Assembly: GCF_040183065.1 (NCBI RefSeq)
Contig: NC_091119.1
Coordinates: forward strand, 107,535,763-107,599,762
Source of the DNA: Periplaneta americana
Lineage: Eukaryota > Arthropoda > Insecta > Blattodea > Blattidae
DNA length: 64,000 nucleotides
Direction: 5' to 3'
The notes under the pieces were generated by a model. That model searched no databases. It was not told the DNA's origin and saw only the letters and a program-made list of their open reading frames with translations. Below, in pieces: positions 35,200-45,714 of the stretch (the first letter of the stretch is position 1; every line of letters begins with the position of its first letter). A program made the translations under genes and the position numbers.

Positions 35200-35985
35200 C
35201 GAAATAAAGTAAAGGCAAACAATAAGAGCGGAAGGAAAATATGGAAGAAATATAAATGAAGATAAATAATAAGAAGAGAAATGAAAAACAAAGGAAACAA
35301 AAAGCAGAAATGGAGAAACAAAGGAAAATAAAAGAAGCGACAAGCATAAGAGAGAAAGATAAGACAAATAAGGAAAGAAATAAAAAAGAGAGAAATGGCG
35401 AAAGGGCGCAAAAAAAGAAACAAATGAAGAAATCGGAATGAAAACAAAATGAGTAGGAGAATAAGTCAAACATAAAAGAATATAGGGGAGAAAAGAAAAA
35501 TTAAAGAAAGCTAGGATTGAAAAAAGAAACAAAGGAAGGAAAGATTAATGGGAAAAAGGAAGGACAAGAAAAGGAAACAAAAAAGAAATGAAGAAACGAA
35601 ACAAAGGAACGGAAGATGAAGGGGAAAAAAGAAAGGAAAGAGAAAGGAAATAAAAGAAGGAATGAAAAAACGAAACAAAGGAAGGGAAGTTTAAGGGAAA
35701 AGAAGAAAAGAAAAGAGAAACAAAACAAGGAGTGAAAAAACGAAAAAGGGCAGGGATGATTAAGGGAAATGGAAGGAAAGATAAAAGGAAAAATAAATAC
35801 AATGGACACAAAAGAAATAACAGAAAACGAAAGAAAGAAATATACATAGGTAGATAGGTGGGTAGATACGTGGGCAGGCAGACAGGCAGGCAGGAAGGAA
35901 GATAGGTGGGTAGGTGGATAGATAGCTGGATAGATAGGTGGACGGAGGACGGACGGACAGACAGACAAACAGACAGACAGCTAGA
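35200..35985. repeat. Purine-rich low-complexity tract with GATA/GACA end
   Basis: About 650 bases are nearly all A and G on the plus strand (GAAAGG, AAAGAAAC-type words), then 35850-35985 becomes GGTAGATA/GACAGGCAG tetranucleotide repeats. Overlapping long frames on the minus strand (to 155 codons, F/S/L only) are translation of pyrimidine sequence and not genes. Confidence 0.9.
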
Positions 35986-36380
35986 AGACAAATGAAAACG
36001 ATAGAAAAGCTATAGGCCTAGTAGAAATAAAAAAGAAAGAGGATCTTATGAAAAGAAAGGAAAAACGGAGAAAGTTGAAAAAGCAGTATGAGAAGAAAGA
36101 AAACAAAGCTTAACTAATCCAAGGAATAATCATTGGAACAATAATTTTTATTCGATGTCATCCCAAAACTATAGTCTGTGACTAGAATCTTCGGAAAATT
36201 AGAAGGGAAACAAACACTCTTCCGGACGTGGTACTGGAAGTAGGCTGTAGGTTTATAGTGTATTACTCAAAGTTTTGCAGTAATTGCCTAAAACATTGGC
36301 TTAGAAATTATTACAGTAGTGTGACACTCAAGGAAGGACCTAGGTCAACCAGCCGGCTGCGTCACTTTCACGTGCCTCAA
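35986..36380. other. Intron sequence, nothing specific
   Basis: The purine bias fades by about 36110. No bounded element was seen before the SINE-like repeat. Confidence 0.4.
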
Positions 36381-36384
36381 AAGA

Positions 36385-36535
36385 TCATCCAACCAAAAGT
36401 GATTCCTCTAGCCGTTATATCTGGTTTCCTTAATCGCATTTCGTTATCTATCGTAGCTCCACTAGTTTATCATGATGCTGGGTGCACACCAGTTCCATAT
36501 ACTGGCCGAAATTTCATGTGAAAATTTCTCCACTC
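36385..36535. repeat. SINE-like repeat shared with 54190-54345
   Basis: Shares GATTCCTCTAGCCGTTATAT, a CATGATGCTGGGTGCACACC block and a CACTGG/ACTGGCCGA block with 54190-54345 in the same order. The tRNA-like end present at the second site is missing here. Confidence 0.75.
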
Positions 36536-36861
36536 ATCAAACATTCTGTAACGCGAGTCGTAGGCATGGTATGTTAGACTATGGCGCTATGGTGCAGGCC
36601 TACTAGGAGTAAATTATCAGTTGGATCCTTTGTAATCGTAGCAACATCAGTTCACAGCATCATCATTTCAAATTATTTTTACAGCCAATGTCATACGTCA
36701 TAGACAGTTCAGTGTAATGATTTAATGAGACCCATGACGAGCTGAATAGCGAGAACAGATCATTGGCGCATTCGGAATGTCAATGATAGTCCAAGAATTA
36801 AGACAAAATCTGCCGCTCCGGAGATGGAATATCTGTACCGTAGTTACAAGTGTTCACTTAC

Positions 36862-37008
36862 CTGCCAGTTGTCGGGGTTGGCTGGGCAGGGCACTCGGAT
36901 CGTCTCCTTGCCGACTAGATGAACGAAGCCCTCTTCCTTGTCGGCCACCTGGTACGTGGCGCTGGAAGTAGAGTAGGGTGCAGCACCTACCTGCTGCGAC
37001 ACGTCTCC
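36862..37008 (-). CDS. First half of LamG-like domain 2
   Basis: A 147-base exon of 49 codons, phase 0 at both ends. The acceptor is AAAATCTCAG before GGAGAC and the donor is a strong GTAAGT after AACTGGCAG. The peptide has GFVHLVGKETIRVPCPAN and ends in PDNWQ; followed by the next exon (VELAVKPED) it forms a LamG-like start. The codon usage is G+C-rich compared with the A+T-rich intron on both sides, supporting coding function. Confidence 0.85.
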
Positions 37009-37048
37009 CTGAGATTTTAGCGTCATTCATAAATGTTAGTCACCATGT

Positions 37049-37051
<3 letters not shown>

Positions 37052-37086
<35 letters not shown>

Positions 37087-37205
37087 GGAATTTTGGAAAA
37101 TGAAAATGCTGATGTTTTGGCTAAGAAGGGTAGTACAGCTATTTACAGACCTGTTGCTAAATCTACATTTCATTCTGTAAAGCGACTCATTAAATTCTGT
37201 GCCCT
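37052..37205 (+). pseudogene. (TA)n joined to a LINE RNase H fragment
   Basis: A run of about 16 TA units ends at 37084 and is followed at once by a reading GILENENADVLAKKGSTAIYR, then PVAKSTFHSVKRLIK. This is the RNase H C-terminal region and the following linker of the LINE found intact-looking at 62835-62985. The fragment is truncated at both ends. Confidence 0.75.
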
Positions 37206-37419
37206 GGGGCAAGACAATGGTAAGTGCCAATATGGATCATATATGAATGAAACCACTTTTTGAATGTTGCTTTGTTCTACTGTCTATGTACGTAATTTGT
37301 TTTGTCATATCTGCCATCTATGAAGATTGTGAGAACAATTTGAAAATAGAGACACCATTTCACTTCAGTCAAGATAGTGATAATCGCCATTCGTGTTGTG
37401 AAAATGGCTCCTATTAGGA

Positions 37420-37815
37420 AGAAGTTATTGTTGCAAGGAAAAATAATGAGTCAAAATGAACAACATCATCCACAGGGGATGCTAAAAGTGGTTCTGAATA
37501 TGAACAAGTGCTTTTAACGAGAGAAAGGGGAAAAAAGACAACGAAGAAACGAGGAAACGAGAACGTAAGAAAACGAGTAAACTACAAAAAAAAAGGATAA
37601 AACTTATAGAGCTAAAATATAGGGATAATACAGAGGACAAAATAGAGGGAAAATATATGACAAATTAGTGGTAAAATAGAGGAGAAAATAGAATAGGAAG
37701 AGGTTATTGTTTCAAGAAGAAATAATGAGTCCAAATGAAGGACCATCAACCACAGGGGATGCTAAAAGTGGTTCTGAATATGAACCAAATACTTTAAACG
37801 AGAGAAAGAGGGAAA
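37420..37815. repeat. Direct duplication, about 279-bp offset
   Basis: 37420-37530 and 37700-37810 share GGGGATGCTAAAAGTGGTTC, TGAATATGAAC and ACGAGAGAAAG blocks in order. The separating sequence is A/G-rich. Confidence 0.8.
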
Positions 37816-38440
37816 AAGACAACAAATAAACGAGAAAGGGAGAAAACGAGTAAACTAAAAATGGATAAAACGAATACAGAGAAAATAGAGGTAATAGAGA
37901 ACAAAATTGGGGGAAAATAGAGGACTAATTAGTGGTAAAATATGGACAAAATATGGAGAAAATTTAGGGAAAAATTAGAGAAAATAGAAAAAACAGCGAA
38001 AATGTAGAGGAAGTAGAGGAGAAATTAGAGGGAAAATTGAGGAGAAAATATAGCCAATACTAAGAAGAAAATAGAGTTAAAATAGAGGGGAAATAGAGGA
38101 GAAATTAACGATAATCCCTGAATTTTTACTTCTATTTCTTCATTTTCTGCTAATTTTCGTCTCCATTTTCTCTTTGTTTTTCCCTCTGTTATCAAGTCTA
38201 TTTTCTCCTATTTTCCCTCTATTTTCCGCTTTATTTTCCCCTCATTTTCTCATCTATTCTCTCCCCTTTTCTTCTCTGTTTTTCCTCTATTTTTCCAGTA
38301 TTATTCCTCTATTTGCTTCTGCATTTTTCCTCGACTTTCTACTCTACTTGCTCCTCTGTTTTCTTCTCCACTTTCTATATTAACCCTCAATTTTCCTCTA
38401 TATTATTCCCTCTATTTTCTTTCTGTTTTTTCTCTATTAA
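37815..38440. repeat. Purine tract followed by its pyrimidine complement (imperfect giant hairpin)
   Basis: 37815-38105 is built of AAAATAGAGG/GAGAAAATAG words; 38130-38440 of CTATTTTCC/TTTTCTCCT words. The second half is essentially a degenerate inverted copy of the first, with about 25 bases between. Plus-strand open frames across the second half are simple-sequence artefacts. Confidence 0.8.
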
Positions 38441-38454
38441 ATTAAATAATTATG

Positions 38455-38690
38455 TTTCATTTAACGTTGCTCGCAACTGCCGAGGTTATAACAGCGTCGC
38501 CGGATGTGCCGGAATTTTGTCCCGCAGGAGTTCTTTTACATGCCAGTAAATCTACTGACATGAGCCTGTCGTATTTAAGCACACTTAAATGTAATCGACT
38601 TGGCCCAGGATCGAACCCGCAACCTCGGGCATATAAGGCCAGCGCTATACCAACTACGCCAACCAGGCCAACTTTGGCCAACTTATGAAT
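38455..38690 (-). repeat. Third tRNA-derived SINE family, near full length
   Basis: On the minus strand the tRNA-like head (GTTGGCGTAGTTGGTATAGC as A box, GCGGGTTCGATCC as B box) precedes a body with TACTGGCATGTAAAAGAACT-type sequence and ends in the AACGTTAAATGAAACATAA block. It lies just after the pyrimidine tract. Confidence 0.8.
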
Positions 38691-38699
38691 AACCCTGAA

Positions 38700-39285
38700 A
38701 AGTTAGACTAAAGGCTGAATACCTTAGATAAAAATCTCATTTTCGTAAAATCTCATACTTTTGCACTTCGTGGAACCTACTGTACATATAACAATGTCCA
38801 ATTTTAATTTGCCTGTAATGCACTAACTCTGAGGTTATTGGGGTTCATTCAAGTTGTCCTCTATCTTTGTATTTTCTGTCTATTGCAATAGTAGTCTGAA
38901 TAAAATATAGTTATAATTTCATAATCAGTTACATCGCAAAAATGCATTGTCTCACTATCTGCATTCCTACTGTTTCGTGATTTCAGTAATGGAAGCTTAC
39001 GCAGCTTGAATTAATTAAAGATACTCATATGTAAAAGATAAAGTCAAGATGTCTTTCATCGGCATGAGTGTCAATAAGGTAGCGTGGTGATTTTATAGGC
39101 TTGCATGTCCTTCCTCAGGTAAGGAAATAGTTTGTTTTCAATGCAAATACATCGTGTCCCGCTTAGAGGGATCGAGAAATAAATGCTCATCACTTAATAC
39201 CAGATAAAAATATTGTTGTGATTTACATCTGACAAAATAGAGAAACTGTCCAGGTTTACGCAACAAAGTCTGAAAACGTAACTTT
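38700..39285. other. Intron sequence, nothing specific
   Basis: Unremarkable A+T-rich sequence with no bounded element or frame worth calling. Confidence 0.4.
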
Positions 39286-39289
39286 CGTT

Positions 39290-39720
39290 TGTTTGTTGCT
39301 AAAACAAGTCTGGCGCCATTTTATAGGAGAACACGTCATAGTCAACATGTGGACATCAGAAAGTTCAGTGTGTGCTATGGCTAGCAGAAGAAAAATCTAT
39401 TACGCGAGTACAACGCCGTGTTCATCATACATGGAGAGGTGGATCGGAAGACGAGGACCAGTTGCCTGGCCAATCAGGTCACCCGATCTGACCTCCTTGG
39501 GCTTGTTTTCTGAGGCTTTGTGAAGGATGCTGTGTACTAAAGAAGCAGAGCTAACACTTTGGAGGAACTAAGACAACGCATCACAAATGCAGCTGCGCTA
39601 GTGACTCCACAAATGCTACAGAACACTTGGCGGGAGGTTGAATACCGTCGTTTAGATGTCTGCAGAGCAACTCAAGGCTCACACATCGAGTTGAATTCAG
39701 CATTCTCCGAAACTCGGAGA
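39290..39720 (+). pseudogene. Mariner-like (DUF4817-family) transposase C-terminal pseudogene
   Basis: The reading ERWIGRRGPVAWPIRSPDL (39430-39490), then after a frameshift LEELRQRITNAAALVTPQML and VEYRRLDVCRATQGSHIE (39559-39690). This is the same family as 12007-12387 but from a different copy. The catalytic context SPDL is kept, the following LDFFLWG is corrupted. No TIRs were assigned. Confidence 0.75.
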
Positions 39721-39854
39721 GTTTTTACATCAAGTTATGTAAAAAGTTATATTAATAAACCATTATTTACACTTGAAATTATCACTTCTTTCTCGATTCC
39801 TCTAAGTGGGACTCGGTGTACTAACAACAATGTACATCACAAAACACTAATACT

Positions 39855-40620
39855 CAGGCGCGGTTCGTGGTTTCAAGATTAGGGGAGGCTCTCAAGTACC
39901 AAAGTGATGATGACAAGAAAAAAACGCACAAATGAGGGGTGCTCTGCAATAACAAGGTATGTGTAAGAAGTGGGTGTTTGGCAGTAAGTAAAAGTAACAT
40001 TGTTTTCATTAACAAAGAAAGGCCTTTGCAAATCTGCGTTTTTAAATTGGTATTATTGATAGTTCATATGTCTAAGTTTCATGTATTACCCGTCAAAATC
40101 TCTTTACTGGATTTGTTATTTTGATACATTAATTGTGGCGACTATACCTTGTTATTGCAGAGCACCCTTCAAATGTTGGTAATATTAAAATGTTATATGA
40201 TGCAGGCTTATCTTAATTTATAATTTTGTAGATAAAGTGAGCTCTCCTCCCCTTGTGATTAATCACGAACTCGTTGAAATTTGGTGATGTCAGCAATTGC
40301 TTTTCCATCGAACACTTTGCAAGCGCAACAAAGTCTGCCTTTTTCATTGTACTTCGCGTGAAAGTTTTTATCCTTTTCAGAGTTGAAAAACAACGTTCAG
40401 TTTCTCCAGTAGTCATTGGTATTGCGACAATTATCAGTAGCAGTTTTACAGTTTCGGGTAAAAGTTCCAAAAGATTATTTTCATAACTGCAGTTCAGTAG
40501 CGCTAATGCACCAGACGCATTTCCGAACTCAGTTTTGTTGTACAACACATTTAGTTCATTGCGCAGTTCGCACCAGTAAATCACTCAGCCGCGTTATACA
40601 GACCCATATTAAAATTTCTA
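39855..40620 (-). pseudogene. hAT transposase C-terminal remnant, interrupted by a MITE
   Basis: The minus-strand frame 40213-40584 (123 codons) has AIPMTTGETERCFSTLKRIK, the hAT dimerisation motif, followed by TRSTM and the usual short tail. The left end CAGGCGCGGTTCGTGG (39855) looks like a hAT terminus of the CAGNGGCGG type. I could not find a matching right end, and the catalytic core upstream is missing. Confidence 0.65.
39935..40169. mobile_element. 235-bp MITE inside the hAT remnant
   Basis: GGGTGCTCTGCAATAACAAG at the left and CTTGTTATTGCAGAGCACCC at the right are perfect complements. CAAATG flanks both sides (39929-39934 and 40170-40175), a likely 6-bp target duplication. No coding content. 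Confidence 0.88.
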
Positions 40621-41153
40621 GTATAAACTTTCTTGTTATTTCTTAATATAATGTTACATGACTTAACCTGATGTTGTTCCACCTGAGGTAAAAATTAGTA
40701 TCTATGCAGATGATATGGGCTACGAACAATGATCCAAATAAAACATTCTACCTCGTTAAACTAAAAGTTTAAATATCTCCCAACAATTATATAATTACAT
40801 CAGTGATAAATTAAAATTGAAATAAAAACTCTTTGGAAGCGCCATAACCATATGTTCTTCTGTGCAACTTGGTGTGGGGTGGAGTGATTGGTACTTTTCT
40901 ACTGGCCTCAGACTTTCTCTTAAAGCAAGCTTGCTATAGCCTAATGTGTTCACTATATCGTATCTAATTTTGAATAGAAAACACGGTAAGGATTTTTTCA
41001 TAGTTATAGGGAAGATACGGTGTTTAAAAATGTGTTATAAATAAGAATAATCCTGAGATACTTTTTCTAGAATTTTTTTAGAGAAAGCTCTGCCTTAGAA
41101 CCTATGCCCACGATCCGCGCCTTCTAATACTACAAGAAATAATAGCGTTTCAC

Positions 41154-41406
41154 CTGCAGGGCCTCCCTGCGTAGGCGCAGTGGACTGTAGTTCAATGTGA
41201 TCTGCTGAATCTGTCCCTTGAAGCGCTCGCCAACTCGCATTGTTTGGTCCAGCTGAGGTAACACAGGCTCGCAGTTGAAATGCGCATGCGCTCGCTCCGG
41301 CGTGTCGTCCACTCGCAGCGTTATTGCTGTGCCTTCCACCGTGAATAAGACATTGTGCCATTCCGCCATCTGCGCATTCAGTTCCACGACATCATTACTA
41401 ACAACC
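41154..41406 (-). CDS. Second half of LamG-like domain 1
   Basis: Ends in CTGCAG before GTGAAA (phase 0). The peptide has AEWHNVLFTVEG (the LamG WH-V signature), ITLRVDDT, a cysteine in FNCEPVLP and closes with FKGQIQQITLNYSPLRL, the conserved F.G.I....L ending of LamG. Two acceptors are possible (GTGAG before G-GTT at 41406, or GTTAG before T-AAT at 41397). Both leave one extra leading base, which does not fit the phase-0 donor of the upstream exon at 45203. Either a small exon of 3n+2 bases is missing, or there is a one-base error or mutation. The domain call is firm; the 5' junction is not. Confidence 0.75.
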
Positions 41407-41462
41407 CTCACAAAATAAAAGGGTCAGAGCCAGTAACATTACATCAGAATTAATGTCATAAA

Positions 41463-44400
41463 GTGAATAATATGTTCAGGACTATTAGCCTGATATCGCA
41501 CTCGGGGAAGATTCTCTTTCGAATACTGAATCGGCGTTTATATTCTAAGATGGAAGGACAGTTGGAAGAAGAACAGTTTGGCTTCAGGAAAGGAAAACGT
41601 ACAAGAGATGCAATTGGATTACTACGAACAATCGGCGAAAGATACCTAGAGAAGAATAAAGAAGTGTAGCCTATATAGTATTTGTGGACCTACAAAAGGA
41701 ATTTGACAGAGTGGATTGAAACAAACTGATGGACATTCTCAAGAAAATAAGTGTGGATTGGAAAGATAGGAGACTGTTCAGTAATCTATATAAGGTAATT
41801 CCGGGAGAGATGCCCCACGGGGAGAGTCGCCCCACCCTCCTTTTCTCCTTATCTCAAAACCTCTAAGGAATCGAACTTGGGACCATTTGTTTAATTCGTA
41901 TACGACCCTCGAAGGCAAGCAGTGCAATCTTTGTGATGGTTTTTTTGTTTGTGAAAAGTGAATAGAAAAAGAAAGTGCTGTTTTTCGTAAGCTTTGTTAT
42001 AATATTTATAATTTTTCAAATTTCGTAATTGGGATAATGGCTATGTATATGTTGCTTAATCCAATATATTTGACAAGTACATGCATTATACTCCATTCTA
42101 AAAAAAAATGAAGTATTTGTCCATTACGGTTACCCTTAAATACATAAGGCGTATTGGTCATGCTAAAGGGAGAGATGCCCCACCTGTTTGAGGGAGAGAC
42201 GCCCCACCTACTTAAGAGTGATATTACCGTACATAACTAATTATTATTAGTGTCCTTGCTGCATTTATTGGAATTTTAATTGAATTATTATATTAGAATA
42301 GAATTATTATATATTAGAGGCCAATAATTTTTAAAGGATGACCAAAACTTTCTAGAGGATCACATATTTTCAAGAGGTGTCCAAAGTTGAAATCCATGAA
42401 CATTTTAAGGAATACCGGTATTCTAAATTAGTTGCAGCGAAATTTTCAATAGGTGTCCAAAGTTGAGGGCCTTCAAAATTTTAAGGGATGTCCAAAGTTG
42501 TGTTTGAAAGACACATTTCACGACCAAACGTTAGTCAATGCAATCCCAGAGATTTCTTCAATCTTACTGTAACTTCTTGGGGAATTGGGAATTGATGAAG
42601 CATCGCATTGTTATGGAATTGTTTAGAGAACAATCCACCGACTGAAATCTAGTGGAGTCTTCAAGAAACATCCAATGGCTGAATTCTTCCTAGAGCGAAA
42701 CCTTGAGTTACTTGTCAGGCAGTCAGAAGGATCATCCATCTCTCTGAAGAGGTAAAGGTATGTCGAGACAAGAAGTCAAGCAGTATTTTGACCTACTGGA
42801 AACAACTCTATGTGAACGCAATTTGTAGGAAAGCCATATAAAATAGAGGAAAGTGGCATCCAGCTAAACAAATTTACAAGGAAAAGTGGTTGAGAAAAAG
42901 GGATCCAAAGATGTTCTAGTCCTAACTTCAAGCGACAAAGGTGGAAGTGATTCTGTCATAACATGTTGCAATTCGGAGGGAACATTTCTTCCACCGGCCA
43001 TGTTTGAGAAGAAAAATGGAAGTTTTTGACGGATTCCTAGCAGAAACGCGGGTTTATATGAATCCAAAGTCGTCCTATGTTCCATCAGAATTATTTATGA
43101 AGCAATGGAAGGAACATTTTACTCCAAGAAAGAATCCTGGCAAGATTCTCTTAATTTTGGATGAACATTCAGCACATTTAGGTAACATAAAAAGCTAGAA
43201 TGAGGATAATGAATCACAATTGTTTGCCTACCAACCTATGCAACTCAGGCACTTCAATCTCCTGATCGCTCACATTTTAAGTCCCTGAAGCATTATTTCA
43301 AGAAGAGAATCACAGCAATGGATTGCTTATAAAAAGCAAGCCTTACTATCCATCTAGAAAACTGTACAAATGCTGGGTTGGTAGTAATAGAGAGGTCATT
43401 TGGATTTCGAGCCAGAGGTTTCTATGCTTTCAATCCAGATGCAGTTCCTGAGCACCTCTTCAGTATTTATGATGCACCAATCAACAACACAGCTGTAAGA
43501 ATTCCTTTCTGTGCCTCTTCAGGAAATCTCAAAGAAAAGAAAACTATCGGCTAAAAGTTCTAATGATAACGGTATAAAAAGTTGTAATTTCGGCTCAATT
43601 GCCACAATGGCAAATTCAGCGACAGCGTCTCCTTTCAAATCCCTTCATGAAATAAACTATGTGCCAGCAATATCTTTTGCTGTGAGCAAAAGAAAGCGAC
43701 CGGTAGAACGCGTTACATGTGGAGGTAAAAATGGAAACACCATTTATGAAAGCCTCCCAGTTCCAAAAAGCTCAAAGTCAAATTCTTCAAAATCTAGTAG
43801 ATATAGAAGACACTTTTGGAGAAAATATGAAAAGAGTGTCGTGAAATGAAACAAAGTAGATAGTTCATACTTTGTTGAGTGCCTTGAAAATTATTATCAA
43901 ATGAAGGACGTTGTTGATTGGATTCAGTGACTTTCCTGCAAGAAGTTGCGTAACATGTGGGCTAAGTGCCATATGTGTGGTCGCACTGAAAAACGAGCTC
44001 AGAAAATGAACTTATTGCAAAAATAAAATAAGCAACATTATTTAGAGTGTTATTTATCAAATTAATAGATTAATTTGGGAATTACCACAGTGGGGCATCT
44101 CTCCCCTATATGTGTGTATATTACAGTGATATCGTATCTGATTAATTTTTATTTTACCACTTATTGTGTACGAATGATCGACTGTTTCATATTTTACACA
44201 AACCTTTAATGTATTTCACTTGCTATAACACACGAATAAAATATCTGCTTTGGTTTGTTAAATTTTTAAACGATTAAAATCCTTAAGTGGGGCAACTCTC
44301 CCGGAATTACCTTATGAAACAACGAGCCAAAGTCAGGATAGGAGAAGAAATGTCTGAAGGAAGCGAAATAGGGAGAGAAGTACGTCAAGGATGCCCTTTA

Positions 44401-45000
44401 TCATCTGCCTTGTTCAACATCTACTTGGAGGATTTAGTGAAAAACTGTTTTCAGAACATGGGAGGAGGAAGAAGAATAAAGAGCAAAAGATTTACTGATG
44501 ATTTAGCGTTGTTAGCAAAAGAGGAGACGATACTAATGGATATGCTACTGGAGCTAAATGACAGCTGTGAGCAATATGGGATGAAAATAAATGCAAACAA
44601 GACGAAGATCATGGTTGTCGGAAGAAAAATAAAGAAGGTAAACTTGCGAATTCTAAATGTTGCAGTAGAGCAGGGGTGGATATGTGAATATGGAGAAGAA
44701 TTGAGCGTGTGAAGTGAACAGACAGAAAAAGAAATGAAGTTGTGTTGGAAAGAGTGGGTGAAGAAAGAATGATGCTGAAACTGAACAGAAAGAGAAAAAG
44801 GAATTAGTTGGATCACTGGTTGAGAAGAAACTGCATACTGAAGGATGCACTGGAAGGAATGGTGATCGGAAGAAGAGTTCGGGGCAGAAGAAGATATCAG
44901 ATGATAGGCGACTTTAAGATATGTGAATCATATGCGGAGACTAAGAGGAAGGCAGAACATAGGAAATATTGGAGAATGCTGGGATTGCAGTGAAGGACCT
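41463..45000 (+). pseudogene. LINE reverse transcriptase, split by a pogo-like insertion
   Basis: The left part (41463-41790) encodes FRTISLISHSGKILFRILNR and EEEQFGFRKGKRTRDAIGLL of the RT fingers, then a stop/frameshift. The right part (44315-45000) encodes REVRQGCPLSSALFNIYLED, KRFTDDLALLAKEE (the family's F/YADD box, with Ala changed to Thr), QYGMKINANKTKIMV, and after another break DHWLRRNCILKDALEGMVIG and the C-terminal end. The pogo-like element 41793-44312 sits between two codons; removing it and one TA restores the frame there. The LINE ends in TATG/TTTA microsatellites. Confidence 0.85.
41793..44312 (+). mobile_element. Pogo/jerky-like DNA transposon, 2,520 bp, defective
   Basis: TIRs start AGGTAATTCCGGGAGAG and end CTCTCCCGGAATTACCT, with TA at 41791-41792 and 44313-44314. 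Around 42900-43195 plus-strand readings resemble a pogo-type DDE_1 transposase (SSDKGGSDSVIT, then MNPKSSYVPSELFMKQW and GKILLILDEHSAH, where the D of LILDEHSAH is a catalytic aspartate). Frame 43511-43849 is the basic C-terminal region. Stops and frameshifts make it non-functional. GGGGCATCTCTCCC-type motifs recur internally near 42175-42205 and 44093. Confidence 0.85.
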
Positions 45001-45014
45001 GCCCATGGGCAGAA

Positions 45015-45071
45015 CACGTATGTATGTATGTATGTATGTATGTATGTATGTATGTATGTATGTATGTGTAT

Positions 45072-45106
<35 letters not shown>

Positions 45107-45146
45107 TCTATTTATTTATTTATTTACTTATTTATTTATTTATTTA
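45015..45146. repeat. (TATG)n then (TTTA)n microsatellites
   Basis: About 13 TATG units to 45066 followed by about 20 TTTA units with few changes. They directly follow the LINE 3' end, so may derive from its tail. Confidence 0.95.
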
Positions 45147-45202
45147 AGATAAATTCAGCCACTAAAAATCTCGCTGACTCTTTTATTATTAAATGAACTC
45201 AC

Positions 45203-45462
45203 CTGAAGTTTGTCTGTACTAACAGTTGCGGCGGCGCAGCCCGACACCAGAGCGCTCAACACCAGAAAGCCGCCCTCCAGCGACAGTGTCACATAATCGC
45301 ATCCAGGCCCCATGCAGGTGTCGTGATAGCGGTGCACGAGCACACCAAACGAACTAAGTGGCAGGAAGCGCAAGTACATATGCAGTAGACGCGACGGACG
45401 GCCAGACGACGTGTAGAGCAGCGCACCGTTCCCCGTCAGAGTCACCACCTCGTGCGTCTTCA
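45203..45462 (-). CDS. First half of LamG-like domain 1
   Basis: A 260-base exon with acceptor TATGGCGCAG before TGAAG and a perfect GTGAGT donor after CTTCAG. Two leading bases (TG) join the G left by the third TSP1 exon to make GTG; 86 codons follow. The peptide runs from KTHEVVTLTGNGALLYTS through FGVLVHRYHDTCMGPGCDYV to LEGGFLVLSALVSGCAAA, with the LamG alternation of strands and four cysteines. High G+C against A+T-rich flanks supports coding function. Confidence 0.85.
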
Positions 45463-45714
45463 CTGCGCCATACAGATCCGTCATAATTATGTTAATAGGT
45501 GAATGATAATGATAGAGCGGATCGAATATCGGGACGGGACTTATCTAAAGATGATTTATCCTTGTAAGAACAGGATTGAATGAAAACTGAACCCTGATTC
45601 CTATCTTGAGCAGTCGTTCGCTTTCTGACTTCGTCACGACTGAAACACTTGCTGTTAGAGTATTTCCATGACTCATCTCTATACAAACGCGTGTTGCCTT
45701 GTCATTGATTTGCC

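Noticed and set aside
35160..35991. Overlapping minus-strand frames up to 155 codons
   Set aside because: They are translations of a pyrimidine-rich low-complexity tract (only F, S, L, P, I, C, Y). No start context and no family.
44451..44816. Minus-strand ORF of 121 codons
   Set aside because: Shadow of the LINE reverse transcriptase, which is recognisable on the plus strand.
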